Shown here: positions 7,350 to 16,178 of the stretch, piece after piece | Layout: every line of letters begins with the position of its first letter | How positions within the stretch are numbered: the stretch's first letter is position 1 | Assembly: GCF_024171955.1 (NCBI RefSeq) | Contig: NZ_JAMTCS010000001.1 | Coordinates: 62,001 to 126,000, forward strand | Reading direction: 5' to 3' | From: Promicromonospora thailandica | Lineage (GTDB): Bacteria > Actinomycetota > Actinomycetes > Actinomycetales > Cellulomonadaceae | DNA: 64,000 bases | The notes under the pieces: generated by a model | Told to the model about the DNA's origin: nothing | Databases searched by the model: none | What the model saw: only the letters and a program-made list of their open reading frames with translations | Made by a program: the position numbers and the translations under genes

Positions 7350-8234
7350 ATGACCACCAGCACCCGCACGAGCATCGACGTCGACGGCCGCCTGCGCACC
7401 CTCGACGTCGTCGAAGGCCCCCGCACGCCGGGTCGCCCGCTCGTCCTCGTCTTCCACGGTTCGCGCCAGTCCGGCGCCGCGCACCGCCGGTTCACCGGCG
7501 GCATGTACGACGCGCTGGCCGCCGACCACGGCGCCGTCGTCGCCTACCTCGACGGGTACCGCGGCAACTGGAACGACGCCCGCGCCGAGAGCGCGTTCCC
7601 CGCGCGCCTCGCGGACGTGGACGACGTCGGCTTCGCGCGCCGGGTCGTCGCCGACCTCGTCGCGTCGCACGACGTCGACCCGCGCCGCGTCGTCGCCGTC
7701 GGCTACTCGAACGGCGGGCAGATGGTGCACCGACTGCTGCACGAGGTGCCCGACCTGCTCGCGGGCGCCGCGATCGTCGCAGCGACGATGCCGGCGCCCG
7801 AGAGCTTCCTCGCCCCCGACCCGGCCCCCGCGGCGGTGCCCGTCCCGGTGCTGCTGGTCCACGGCACGCAGGACCCGATCGTGCCGTACGGGGGCGGCCG
7901 GTTCCCCGCGGTGTCCCGGCGCGTGTTCAAGGTCGACGGCACAGCCCTGTCCGCCCCCGAGACGGCGCGCCACTACGCGCGGCGCAACGGGATCACCGCC
8001 GAGCCGGAGTCCGTCCGGCTCGGCGCACCGAGCCACGGCACCTGGATCGAGCGGACGGACCACCGGCAGGACGGCCGACCGCCCGTCCGCCTGCTCACCG
8101 TCCACGGCGGCGGGCACACCGTGCCCGGTCCGGGCCGGCAGCCGTTCTTCATCGGCCGGACGGCGCGCTCCCCGCGCACCGCCGACGTGGTCGCCGAGCA
8201 CCTGGGCCTCGGTACGGGGACAAACCAGGAGTAA
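7350..8234 (+). CDS. LpqC/PHB-depolymerase-like esterase
   Basis: 294 residues, alpha/beta-hydrolase fold of the LpqC/feruloyl-esterase/polyhydroxybutyrate depolymerase group. Oxyanion region is VLVFHGSRQSG (33-43). The nucleophile elbow is GYSNGG with Ser120. The acid is in LLVHGTQDP (Asp175) and the base His256 is in HGGGHTVPG. No signal peptide is seen, unlike most secreted LpqC members, so a cytosolic substrate or unusual export is possible. It is divergent from the MerR gene with the operator between, so it is the likely regulated target. Substrate unknown. Confidence 0.85.
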   Translation: MTTSTRTSIDVDGRLRTLDVVEGPRTPGRPLVLVFHGSRQSGAAHRRFTGGMYDALAADHGAVVAYLDGYRGNWNDARAESAFPARLADVDDVGFARRVVADLVASHDVDPRRVVAVGYSNGGQMVHRLLHEVPDLLAGAAIVAATMPAPESFLAPDPAPAAVPVPVLLVHGTQDPIVPYGGGRFPAVSRRVFKVDGTALSAPETARHYARRNGITAEPESVRLGAPSHGTWIERTDHRQDGRPPVRLLTVHGGGHTVPGPGRQPFFIGRTARSPRTADVVAEHLGLGTGTNQE

Positions 8235-8292
8235 CGACTTCGCACCGCGAAACACCGCTGGCCGGACGCGACACTGTCCCTAGGATCGAGCG

Positions 8293-9330
8293 GTGCCTGG
8301 TTTTTTCACCTTCGCGTTCGCCGCCCTGGGACTCTTCCTCGCCTACCGCGACCCGCGCCGGCTCCTGCCCGGGGTGCTGCTCGGTCTGGCGGCGACGTCG
8401 CTCGTCGCGTGGGTGGTCCGATCGGTGCTCCAGATCGGCGCCGCGCTGGCCGGGCTGGACGAGAACACCAGGAACATCGTCGGCGGCCTGCTCATGCTCG
8501 CCGTGCCGCTGCTCGCGGGCCTCGCGCTCGGCGTCGCGCTCGTGCTCAACGGGCTGACCATGCTACGCCGCGAGCGCCGCTCCCTGGGGAACATGCTGTC
8601 GCTGCTGGCAGGTGTCGCGGTGCTGGGCGTCATCGGCGTGGGTGTGCTGTCGGTGGCGACGGGCTGGCTGCTGCCGGCCGTGGTGCTGCTGCTGTTCGCG
8701 GCGCCGATCGAGTACGTCGGGTTCGGGTTCGCGGTGTATCTCGGGTGGTCGTTCGTGTACGCGCGGCTGGCGCGACGTGCACCGGACCCGGTGGCCGTGG
8801 TGGTGCTGGGGTCGGGGCTGATCCGGGGGCAGGTGCCGCCGCTGCTGGGTCAGCGGGTGGCGCTGGGCGTGGAGGTCCAGGGCGGGCAGGACGCGCCGCT
8901 GCTGGTGCTGTCGGGTGGTCAGGGCGCGGACGAGCCGCGCAGCGAGGGCGAGGCGATGGCGGAGTACGCGCGGGGGCTGGGGGCGCCGTCGGAGTGCCTG
9001 CTGGTGGAGGGTGCGGCGCGGACCACCGAGCAGAACCTCCGGTACTCGCGCGCGCTGCTGGCCGACGCCGGGGTGGAGGGCCCGCTGCTGGCGGTCACGA
9101 ACGACTACCACGCGTTCCGTGCGGCGACGCTGCTGCGGCGGCTCGGCATCGCCGGGCACGCGATCGGCGCGCGGACTGCCCGCTACTTCCTCCCGAGCGC
9201 GCTGCTGCGGGAGTTCATCGCGCTGCTGCGCGACCACCGGGTGCTGAACGCGGTGGCGCTCGGCGTGCTCATGCTGCCGGTGCTGGCGTTCGTGGTGTTC
9301 TGGTTCGCCCGGCTGGTGAGCGGCTCCTGA
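8293..9330 (+). CDS. YdcF/ElyC-family DUF218 membrane protein
   Basis: 345 residues. Four to five membrane segments cover residues 1-155. The DUF218 domain follows: VAVVVLGSGLIRG, LLVLSGGQGADEPRSEGEAMAEYA, VEGAARTTEQNLRYS and VTNDYHAFRAATLLRRLG. A final membrane segment is near the C-terminus. Relatives such as E. coli ElyC and SanA act in envelope maintenance; the reaction is uncertain. GTG 8293 follows TAGGAT by 6 nt, so translation is probably leaderless. It stands alone between the esterase and the oxidoreductase. Confidence 0.85.
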   Translation: MPGFFTFAFAALGLFLAYRDPRRLLPGVLLGLAATSLVAWVVRSVLQIGAALAGLDENTRNIVGGLLMLAVPLLAGLALGVALVLNGLTMLRRERRSLGNMLSLLAGVAVLGVIGVGVLSVATGWLLPAVVLLLFAAPIEYVGFGFAVYLGWSFVYARLARRAPDPVAVVVLGSGLIRGQVPPLLGQRVALGVEVQGGQDAPLLVLSGGQGADEPRSEGEAMAEYARGLGAPSECLLVEGAARTTEQNLRYSRALLADAGVEGPLLAVTNDYHAFRAATLLRRLGIAGHAIGARTARYFLPSALLREFIALLRDHRVLNAVALGVLMLPVLAFVVFWFARLVSGS

Positions 9331-9418
9331 CCCCACGGCTGACCCCACGACCGGGGAATGCCGGACCCCGGCCTGCGGGTTCGTACCGGTGACCGGACCC
9401 CGAGCCGAAGGCAACCCG

Positions 9419-10405
9419 ATGCGCATCTCGCTCCTGGACCGCACCCGCACGCGCCTCGGGGAGTCGGACGCCGACGCCGTGGCCGGGACGGTCGAGCGGG
9501 CCCGGCGGGCCGAACGCCTGGGGCTGCACCGGTTCTGGGTGGCCGAGCACCACTCGGTGCCGGGCATCGCGAGCGCCGCTCCCACGGTGCTGCTGGCGGC
9601 GATCGGCGCGCGGACCAGCACGATCCGCATCGGCACGGGCGGCATCATGCTGCCGAACCACACGCCCCTGGTCGCCGCGGAGCAGGTGCGACTGCTCGAG
9701 GCGCTGTACCCGGGGCGGGTCGACGTCGGCATCGGGGCGTCCCTGGCGTTCAAGTCCGCGATCCGGCGCGCGCTGGGCCGCACCACGCTCGACCCGGACG
9801 AGCACGCGCGGGCCGTCGAGGAGCTGCGCTCCTACCTGCACGGCGGGCCCGACGACGACGTGGTCGCCCGGCCGCACGTCGCGCCGCCGCCGCTGTTCCT
9901 GCTGGCGATCAAGGGCGGCCTCGACCTCGCGGCGCGGCTGGGCCTGCCCGCGGTGATCGGCGGGCCGCTGCTGCGGGACACCGCCGCCACCGACGCCTAC
10001 CGCCGCGACTTCCGGCCGAGCCCCGGGGTTCCCGAGCCGTACCTGGTGGCCAGCGTGGACGTCGCCGTGGCCGAGTCGGAGGACCGCGCCCGTGACCTGC
10101 TGCTGCCCGAGGTCTGGGCGCTGGCCAGCTCGCGCGAGACCGGCGGGTTCACGGCCCTGCGCCCGGTGCACGAGGTTCGCCGTCTGCTCGCCGAGGCGAG
10201 CCCGAAGGTGCGGGAGGCCGTGGACCGCGGGCTGGGCGGCGTGATCGCCGGGACCCCCGACCAGGTGCGTCGGGAGGTCGCGGTGCTGGCGGCCCGGACG
10301 GGCGCGGCCGAGGTCATGGCCACCACGAGCACGTTCGACCGGGCCGAGCTCGCGGAGGCCGACGAGGCGCTCGCCGCGCTGCGGCAGGTGCGGGCCCGTC
10401 AGTAG
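9419..10405 (+). CDS. LLM-class flavin-dependent oxidoreductase
   Basis: 328 residues of the bacterial luciferase-like family, close to the group that begins with SLLDRT. FWVAEHHSVPGIASAAP, GTGGIMLPNHTPLVAAEQ and LEALYPGRVDVGIGAS are the family blocks for binding reduced FMN or F420. The C-terminal helix GGVIAGTPDQVRREVAVLAARTGA is typical. Such enzymes are monooxygenases or reductases with broad substrates. ATG 9419 follows GAAGG. Its stop overlaps the convergent M15 peptidase by 7 bp, an unusually tight end-to-end arrangement. Confidence 0.9.
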   Translation: MRISLLDRTRTRLGESDADAVAGTVERARRAERLGLHRFWVAEHHSVPGIASAAPTVLLAAIGARTSTIRIGTGGIMLPNHTPLVAAEQVRLLEALYPGRVDVGIGASLAFKSAIRRALGRTTLDPDEHARAVEELRSYLHGGPDDDVVARPHVAPPPLFLLAIKGGLDLAARLGLPAVIGGPLLRDTAATDAYRRDFRPSPGVPEPYLVASVDVAVAESEDRARDLLLPEVWALASSRETGGFTALRPVHEVRRLLAEASPKVREAVDRGLGGVIAGTPDQVRREVAVLAARTGAAEVMATTSTFDRAELAEADEALAALRQVRARQ

Positions 10406-11463
10406 CTGTTGGGCGCCAGCACCGACTGCCAGTGCCACGGCTCCGGGTTGCGCCCGGACGGCTCGGCGAACGGCGGGTGCACCCAGCCGTAGGCCTCGGC
10501 GTTGGCCTTGAGCCAGTCGTACTGCGCCGACCCGAACGCCTGCACCCCACCACCGATGTCGACCGCCAGCCCGGTGCCGTGGTTCGAGCAGCCGGGCGGT
10601 GCCGCGGTCTTGGACGACGGGTCGTACAGGGACTCCTGCTCCGCGTAGGTGCGGTAGGAGGAGTTGATCGTCATGTCCACGCCGAACTGCTCCACGTACG
10701 CGTCGTTCAGGGCCGCCAGCTTGCCGGCGACGTCGGCGCGCACGTAGTGCCCCGGCGCGAACGGGATCTGCGCGAGCTCCGACGACGACAGGTGCCCGTT
10801 CTCGGCCGACCACACCTGGTCCGGCTCGGGGCAGGTGCCGGCGGGGGTGATGTCGTCGGGGGTGGTGTCGGTGGTGACGGTTCCGGGATCTGCCGCGGCC
10901 GCCGCCCGCTCCGACCGGACCTGCCGCCCTGAGGCGATCACCGCGTCGGTCGCCTCGCGCAGGGTGTCGGCCACGGCGGGCACGTCGTCGTCGAGGGCCG
11001 CGCTCGCCTCCAGCACCGCGGCGGCCTCGGCCACCGTGCCCGACGGCGCCGTGGTCACCGCCCCCAGCGCCGTCGCCACTCGCTCGGCGTCGTCGATCAC
11101 CGTCGCGAGCGCGCTCCGCGCGGCCTTGTCCGCGGCCCTGCCGTCCGGGCTCTTCAGTGCGGCGCGGGCGTGATCCAGCGCCGTGGTGAGGTCGGTCCGG
11201 AGTCGAGCGCTCTCGATGACCGCCGCCTCTGCGCCCGCGACCACGTCCGCCGACACCCCCGCCGTCACGGCCGGCTCCTGAGCCGGGCCGGGTTCGAGGA
11301 GGTCGAGCGCGTACGCGCCGCCCGCGCCCAGGAGTGCGCTCGCCACGGCGACGACGACACCGACGGTCCACCGCCTGCTCCTGCGTGCCGAGGCGCGGTG
11401 CCCGCGGCGCGGTGACGTCCGCGGCGTCGGCGGCTCGGGCCACAGCGGGGTCTGGGTCGGCAC
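10399..11463 (-). CDS. VanY-type D-alanyl-D-alanine carboxypeptidase (M15)
   Basis: 354 residues. A cytosolic Arg-rich N-terminus leads to one membrane segment (33-54). An Ala-rich helical stalk (70-190) follows, then the M15B zinc peptidase domain. Zinc ligands are His295 and Asp302 in SNHGTGLAVD and His344 in EPWHWQ; the domain also has the family block SSYRTYAEQESLY. It should trim D-Ala from peptidoglycan stems on the outer face. GTG 11463 follows TACGTT by 6 nt. A TetR gene lies upstream on the same strand and could control it. Confidence 0.9.
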   Translation of the reverse strand: MPTQTPLWPEPPTPRTSPRRGHRASARRSRRWTVGVVVAVASALLGAGGAYALDLLEPGPAQEPAVTAGVSADVVAGAEAAVIESARLRTDLTTALDHARAALKSPDGRAADKAARSALATVIDDAERVATALGAVTTAPSGTVAEAAAVLEASAALDDDVPAVADTLREATDAVIASGRQVRSERAAAAADPGTVTTDTTPDDITPAGTCPEPDQVWSAENGHLSSSELAQIPFAPGHYVRADVAGKLAALNDAYVEQFGVDMTINSSYRTYAEQESLYDPSSKTAAPPGCSNHGTGLAVDIGGGVQAFGSAQYDWLKANAEAYGWVHPPFAEPSGRNPEPWHWQSVLAPNSY

Positions 11464-11570
11464 TGACGGAACGTATCGCCGGGGCGCCGTCGCCGCAGCG
11501 CGAGCACCGCGCCGTGCCGGGACCGCCGCGATGCGCGGCTACCCCACGGCGACCCGGCCGGACGCCGGCC

Positions 11571-12161
11571 TCACGCGGCGATGCCCCGCTCGAACAGGTC
11601 GGCCAGCATGTCCGCGAAGGCGTCCGCGTCGAGCTCCGGGTCGTCGTGGAACGCCTGCTGGAAGCCCTCGACCGCGCACAGGATGCTCTGCGCCACCCAC
11701 TCCACGCGCACCGGCCGGAACGCGCCCGTCTCCCGGCCGGCGCGGAGCACCCGCAGCAGCGGTTCCAGCAGCAGGCCCTCGTCGAACGCGGCCGGCTGCC
11801 CCGGTCTCTTCCAGCCCGCGGAGAGCCGCCACAGCGCGTCGACCTCGTCACGGTGCGTGTCCTGCCAGCGCACGAACGCGGTCAGGTACGCCCTCAGGCC
11901 CTCGGCCGGGCCGTCCGCGCGGCCGACCGCGTGCTCGATCGTGGCCACGCAGTCCCCGAGCAGCGTGTCGCCGAGCACCGTGAGCAGCTCGTCCTTGTCC
12001 GCGAAGTGGTAGCTGATCATGCCGGGGCTCGACAGGCCGGCCTCGGCGGCGATGCGACCGAACGACGCCTTGGACAGCCCCTCGCGCGCGATGACCCGCA
12101 CCGTGGCATCGACGATCTGGGCGCGCCGGGCCGTGGCCGTGAACGTGCGACCTGTAGTCAT
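11571..12161 (-). CDS. TetR-family transcriptional regulator
   Basis: 196 residues. The N-terminal helix-turn-helix is RAQIVDATVRVIAREGLSKASFGRIAAEAGLSSPGMISYHFADKDEL. The remaining helices form the ligand and dimer domain, with a C-terminal region resembling TetR_C_6 members. ATG 12161 is preferred to GTG 12167. Neighbours on the same strand are the M15 peptidase (downstream) and a YCII protein (upstream); either could be the target, and no clear palindrome was found near its start. Confidence 0.9.
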   Translation of the reverse strand: MTTGRTFTATARRAQIVDATVRVIAREGLSKASFGRIAAEAGLSSPGMISYHFADKDELLTVLGDTLLGDCVATIEHAVGRADGPAEGLRAYLTAFVRWQDTHRDEVDALWRLSAGWKRPGQPAAFDEGLLLEPLLRVLRAGRETGAFRPVRVEWVAQSILCAVEGFQQAFHDDPELDADAFADMLADLFERGIAA

Positions 12162-12258
12162 GGACACATTCGAGCACGTCCGGGCACGACGACGCGGCGG
12201 CCCCGGCGTCGTGCACCGGGACCGCCGTCGTATCCCGTGACCGGGATCGGGGTGCGGG

Positions 12259-12621
12259 CTACTGCAGGCCCCGCACCTCGATGCGCGACCGGAGGGCGGC
12301 CGAGGCGCGCTCTGCCCAGCCGACCGCCGCGTCCTCGTCCGCGACGTCGATGATCCAGAAGCCGCCGAGGTACTGCGTGGCCTCCACGAACGGTCCGGCG
12401 GTGCGGGTGGTCTCCTCGCCGGTGGCGTCGACGGTCACCGCCGTCGACGGCGGCTGCAGCCCGCCCGCCGAGACGAACGCGCCGGACTCGCCGAGCGCCG
12501 TGTTGAACCCCTCGACCGCGGCCATCACGGCCTCCAGCTCGGCGGGGTCCATCTCCTGCATCGACTCCATCGTCGGTTCGTCGGCCGTGTCGTGCGGGAC
12601 GGTCAGGAAGTACTGGGGCAT
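12259..12621 (-). CDS. YCII-related (DGPF-domain) protein
   Basis: 120 residues with the YCII/DGPF pattern: FNTALGESGAFVSAGGLQPPS, GPFVEATQYLGGFWIIDVADEDAAVGWAERA. This ferredoxin-like fold family is often found next to ECF sigma factors, but none is here. Catalysis is unproven for the family. ATG 12621 follows AGAAAGGCG. It is probably monocistronic, 68 bp from the cupin upstream. Confidence 0.85.
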   Translation of the reverse strand: MPQYFLTVPHDTADEPTMESMQEMDPAELEAVMAAVEGFNTALGESGAFVSAGGLQPPSTAVTVDATGEETTRTAGPFVEATQYLGGFWIIDVADEDAAVGWAERASAALRSRIEVRGLQ

Positions 12622-12689
12622 GATCGCGCCTTTCTGTCTGGTCGAACTGAAGTTAGGTCATGTGAACAAGATCTGGCAACGACATTTTC

Positions 12690-13076
12690 TCAGGCCTCGG
12701 GGGCGAACTCCTGGATCATCACCGGCGAGGCGTGGATGCACACGATCCGGAGCGTCCCGGTGCCCGAGTTGGTGAACCGGTGCCAGGTGTCCGCGGGGGC
12801 GACGGCGGTGTCCCCCGCCCGGGCGACGAACGTCCGGTCGCCGACGACGATCGTCGCCTCGCCCTCCAGCACCGACCACGTCTCGTCGTACGGGTGGCGG
12901 TGCAGCGACGGGCCCTGGCCGGGGTCGGAGGTGACGAGGAAGAACGAGACGTTCGACCCGTGCGCGACGCCCTCGAAGCGGAGGGTGCGGCTCTCGCCGA
13001 TGCGGATCGCGTCGGCGGGGATCGGGGCGGGAACGGTAGCGGCGCCGGCGCTGGCGGAGGTGTCTGTTGTGGTCAT
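12690..13076 (-). CDS. Cupin-domain protein
   Basis: 128 residues, single small beta-barrel cupin. Motif 1 is SLHRHPYDETWSVLEGEATIVVG, with His-His and Glu positioned to bind a metal. Motif 2 is AGDTAVAPADTWHRFTNSG with the final His. The substrate is unknown. It is divergent from the ArsR-type regulator at 13124 across 47 bp, so it is the likely regulated gene. Confidence 0.88.
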   Translation of the reverse strand: MTTTDTSASAGAATVPAPIPADAIRIGESRTLRFEGVAHGSNVSFFLVTSDPGQGPSLHRHPYDETWSVLEGEATIVVGDRTFVARAGDTAVAPADTWHRFTNSGTGTLRIVCIHASPVMIQEFAPEA

Positions 13077-13111
13077 GGGCCCTACCCTCCGCGGGGCCGC
13101 GCACCCCTCGC

Positions 13112-13135
13112 TACGCTTTCGACGTGCATCGAAAG
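13112..13135 (+). promoter_or_regulatory. -10 element and operator over the ArsR start codon
   Basis: TACGCT (13112-13117) ends 6 nt before GTG 13124. An inverted repeat CTTTCGA (13116-13122) and TCGAAAG (13129-13135) surrounds the start codon. A repressor here would block both transcription and the leaderless mRNA start. Autoregulation by the 13124 product is a natural guess. Confidence 0.5.
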
Positions 13136-14125
13136 TTCGTGGAGTTCCGCCTCGGGTCGAGCGACATCTCGGCGGTCAGGTTCGGCATCTCCCCCGGTCA
13201 CGAGCTGGTGCACGCACTGCGCACGATCCTGCGACCGCAGGGTTCGCCGCTGCACTGGGGCTGGTTCCGCGACCTGCCCGCCAAGCCGTCCGGCGAGGCG
13301 TTCCGCCTCATGGCGGTGATCTGCGGCGTGGACGGCTACATGCCGGACTTCCTCACCGCGACGCCGTCGGGCGACATGACGCCCGAGGAGGAGGCCGAGC
13401 GGCTGCGGCACGTGCCCGACGAACGGCTCCGGTTCGACCTGGAGAAGATGGTGCTGCGCTCCACGGGCGCCCGGCAGCAGGAGATCCGTGACCTCATCGC
13501 GGAGCCCGACCGCGCCCGCGCCATGATCGTCGCGGCGTGGCAGGAGGTGTGGGACGTGCTGCTCGCCCCGGTGTGGCCCCAGATGCTGCGGCTGCTGCGC
13601 GCCGACATCGCGGTGCGCGCCCGGCGCAGCAGCGAGAACGGCCTCGCCGACATGGCCGGCACCCTGCACTCCACAGTGACCTGGGCCGACGAGATCGTCC
13701 GCGTGGAGATGCGCCGCCACGAGGAGATCGTCGAGTGCGGCGGCACCGGGCTGGTGCTGGTGCCCTCGGTCATGATGAACACCCGCGGGTGCGCCGTGCT
13801 CACCGAGCGACCCGCGCAGCCCACCATCTTCTACCCCGCCCACGGCGTCTCGGAGACGTGGCACCGGGGCGACGCCGACGCCCTCGCCGCGCTCACGGCC
13901 CTGCTCGGGGCGGCCCGCGCGCGGCTCGTGCTCGAGCTCCAGCAGCCGCTGTCCACCTCGGAGTGCGCGGCGCTGACCGACGTCGCGGTGTCGACGGCGT
14001 CCCACCACCTCACCGTGCTGCGCGACGCAGGCCTCATCGACAGCCGGCGCAGCGGCGTCCGCGTGCTGCACACCCGCACGCCGCTGGGCGAGGCCCTCGC
14101 GGGGTCGGCCGCGCCGCCGGGCTGA
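13124..14125 (+). CDS. ArsR-type winged-helix regulator with N-terminal DUF5937-like domain
   Basis: 333 residues. The N-terminal ~230 residues (FRLGSSDISAVRFGISPGHELVHALR...) are typical of long actinobacterial ArsR-type regulators. The C-terminal winged helix is STSECAALTDVAVSTASHHLTVLRDAGLIDSRRSGVRVLHTRT. No ArsR metal Cys motif is present, so the signal is probably not a metal. GTG 13124 is chosen from the leaderless promoter spacing. It is divergent from the cupin gene; the SDR gene follows with its own promoter. Confidence 0.85.
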   Translation: MHRKFVEFRLGSSDISAVRFGISPGHELVHALRTILRPQGSPLHWGWFRDLPAKPSGEAFRLMAVICGVDGYMPDFLTATPSGDMTPEEEAERLRHVPDERLRFDLEKMVLRSTGARQQEIRDLIAEPDRARAMIVAAWQEVWDVLLAPVWPQMLRLLRADIAVRARRSSENGLADMAGTLHSTVTWADEIVRVEMRRHEEIVECGGTGLVLVPSVMMNTRGCAVLTERPAQPTIFYPAHGVSETWHRGDADALAALTALLGAARARLVLELQQPLSTSECAALTDVAVSTASHHLTVLRDAGLIDSRRSGVRVLHTRTPLGEALAGSAAPPG

Positions 14126-14145
14126 CCGCGCCTACGATCGGGAGC

Positions 14146-14895
14146 ATGGACCATGCGACAGTGCACCGGATCCTCGTCACCGGCTCGGCCGACGGCCTCG
14201 GCCGCCTCGCGGCCGACACCCTCCTGGGCGACGGGTACGACGTCGTCGTGCACGCGCGCAACACCGACCGGGCCAGCGCGCTGGACCCCCTGGTCGAGCG
14301 CGGTGCCCAGCTCGTGGTCGCCGACCTCGCCGACCGCGCCGCCGTCCGTGACCTCGCCACCCGCCTGGCCGACGACGCCCCGCTCGACGCCGTGATCCAC
14401 AACGCCGGGGTCTGGAGCGGGCGCGCGGTGCTGCCGGTGAACATCGTGGCGCCGTACCTGCTCACGGCCCTGCTGCCCGCGCCGCGCCGGCTGGTCTACC
14501 TGAGCAGCGGCTCGCACTACAGCGGCCGGCCGGTGCTGGACGGTGTCGACTGGCAGGGCCGCACCCCGGGCTCCTACGGCGACAGCAAGCTGTACGTCAC
14601 GGCCCTGGCGGCCGCCGTCGCGCGCCTGCGGCCGGGGGTGCTGAGCAACGCCGTCGACCCGGGGTGGGTGCCCACCCGCATGGGCGGCGCGGGCGCCCCG
14701 GACGACCTCGACCTGGGACACGTGACGCAGGAGTGGCTCGCGACCAGCGACGACCCGGGGGCGCTGACCTCCGGCGGCTACTGGTACCACCAGGAGCGGC
14801 AGGAACCTCACCCGTCCGCGGGGGACGTCGCGTTCCAGGACCGCCTGCTGCAGGCGCTGGAGCGGGAGACGGGTGTGGCGCTCGCGCGGGGCTAG
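14146..14895 (+). CDS. Short-chain dehydrogenase/reductase
   Basis: 249 residues. The Rossmann cofactor motif is ILVTGSADGLGRLAADTL; HARN at the end of beta-2 suggests NADP preference. NAGVWSG is the NAG motif. The catalytic Ser is in YLSSGSHYS and YGDSK gives the Tyr-x3-Lys pair. Substrate unknown. TACGAT lies 7 nt before ATG 14146, so it has its own leaderless promoter. The gene end overlaps the convergent DUF2625 gene by 4 bp. Confidence 0.9.
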   Translation: MDHATVHRILVTGSADGLGRLAADTLLGDGYDVVVHARNTDRASALDPLVERGAQLVVADLADRAAVRDLATRLADDAPLDAVIHNAGVWSGRAVLPVNIVAPYLLTALLPAPRRLVYLSSGSHYSGRPVLDGVDWQGRTPGSYGDSKLYVTALAAAVARLRPGVLSNAVDPGWVPTRMGGAGAPDDLDLGHVTQEWLATSDDPGALTSGGYWYHQERQEPHPSAGDVAFQDRLLQALERETGVALARG

Positions 14896-15614
14896 AACGC
14901 CCCCAGCGGGCCGAGGTCGGCGTCGTCGATCTGGGCGGCCGCGGAGCGCGTGACGCCGAGCAGCTCCGCCATGGGCACGACGGCGCGGCTCGTCGCGGCC
15001 AGGTCCTCGTGCGCCTCCCTGGTCCAGAGCGGCGGGAAGACGTGCAGGCCGCGGTCGCCGTTCAGGCCGCGCGTCTCGGTGTCCCAGCCCTCCCAGCGCA
15101 GCCCCTCCGTGAACTCGGCCAGGCCGCCGTCGAGCACCCAGGTGAGCCACGCGGCATGACCGGCCTCGAGGCGCTCCCACTGGAGGGTGTCGGGTGCGAG
15201 GTAGATCATCTCGCCCGGTGTTCCGGGCCGCCCGGCGGCGGCGGGTTCGCTCCCGTTGAGCACGTACGTACCGCCGAGCACGTCGTGCCCGACGACGATC
15301 CCGTGCGCCGGCGACCAGTCCGCCGTCGGCTCGGCCGGGAAGTCGTTGACGGACGCCAGGCCGGGCAGGCGGATCCCCGTGGACGGGCTGCCGTACACAC
15401 GCAGCCAGCCGTGGTCGATGACGAGCCCACCCGTCTCGACCACGACGGCACCGAGGAAGGACCGGGTCGTCACCTGGAGCTGCTCGAGGGTGCGCCGGCT
15501 GGCCGCCGCGTCGGGCGGGAGCACCTCGACGGTCACGGGGGCCTCGGCCACGAGCCGCCGCAGCTCCGGCCAGGCCGGCTCCTGCGTCGCGGTCAGGTTC
15601 TCGAACAGTCGCAC
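14892..15614 (-). CDS. DUF2625 family protein
   Basis: 240 residues. LQVTTRSFLGAVVVETGGLVIDHGWLRVYG, GHDVLGGTYVLNG, MIYLAPDTLQWERLEAGHAAWLTWVLDGGLAEFTEGLRWEGW match the DUF2625 pattern. The fold is related to SMI1/KNR4 proteins, some of which are immunity proteins, but no toxin gene is adjacent. GTG 15614 follows TACGAT by 7 nt. Function unknown. Confidence 0.8.
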   Translation of the reverse strand: MRLFENLTATQEPAWPELRRLVAEAPVTVEVLPPDAAASRRTLEQLQVTTRSFLGAVVVETGGLVIDHGWLRVYGSPSTGIRLPGLASVNDFPAEPTADWSPAHGIVVGHDVLGGTYVLNGSEPAAAGRPGTPGEMIYLAPDTLQWERLEAGHAAWLTWVLDGGLAEFTEGLRWEGWDTETRGLNGDRGLHVFPPLWTREAHEDLAATSRAVVPMAELLGVTRSAAAQIDDADLGPLGAF

Positions 15615-15647
15615 AGGCGCGATCGTAGCCGTGAGCCGTGCGGACGG

Positions 15648-16178
15648 TCAGCAGTCGCTCTCGACCTCGTACCGCATCGTCCCGACGGCCTCGTACGTGC
15701 CCTTCGAACCCGCGGTGTACCGGACCGACACGGTCTGCAGAGAGCCGTCGCCCGCGCCGTCCCGCTCCAGGATCAGCACCAGGTCGGCCACGGTCCCTGG
15801 CTCGATCACGGCCCCCGCGGCCTCGACGCGCGACGGCCACCCCGGAGGCTCGCTCTCCCCCGCGCGGAACGAACCGATCCTGGTGTCGACGACCGGCACG
15901 ATGTAGTGCCCCACCACCTCCAGCCCCGTCGCGTCCCGGACGGACACCCGGTCGACGACGACGGCGTCGTCACCCGCCACCGTCACGGGCTGGCCGATGC
16001 CGACCGGCTCGCCCACGTCGGCGTTCGTGCAGACGATGTCGCCCGTGCCGCCGAGACTCAGTGGACCGTGGTCGACCAGCGTCTCCCACGCCGACCAGCC
16101 GAGCAGCCCGACCAGCACCGCTCCCCCCACCACCAGCCCGACCGACCGGGCTCCGCCCAGGTTTCCGCTCCTCCGCAC
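15648..16178 (-). CDS. Membrane-anchored protein of unknown function
   Basis: 176 residues. A short basic N-terminus (VRRSGNLGGARS) is followed by a membrane segment, residues ~12-30 (VGLVVGGAVLVGLLGWSAW). The rest is an outside beta-rich domain ending in Cys, with a second Cys in DIVCTNADVG that may pair with it. GTG 16178 is selected because TACGAT lies 6 nt upstream. No family recognised. Confidence 0.65.
   Translation of the reverse strand: MRRSGNLGGARSVGLVVGGAVLVGLLGWSAWETLVDHGPLSLGGTGDIVCTNADVGEPVGIGQPVTVAGDDAVVVDRVSVRDATGLEVVGHYIVPVVDTRIGSFRAGESEPPGWPSRVEAAGAVIEPGTVADLVLILERDGAGDGSLQTVSVRYTAGSKGTYEAVGTMRYEVESDC

Noticed and set aside
9269-11851. 860-codon minus-strand open frame
   Set aside because: It is antisense or out of frame to the oxidoreductase, M15 peptidase and TetR genes. 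Its translation is Arg/Gly-rich low complexity, as expected in high-GC shadow frames.
14892-15614. DUF2625/SMI1-like protein as part of a toxin-immunity system
   Set aside because: No polymorphic toxin, secretion gene or repeated immunity gene is adjacent.
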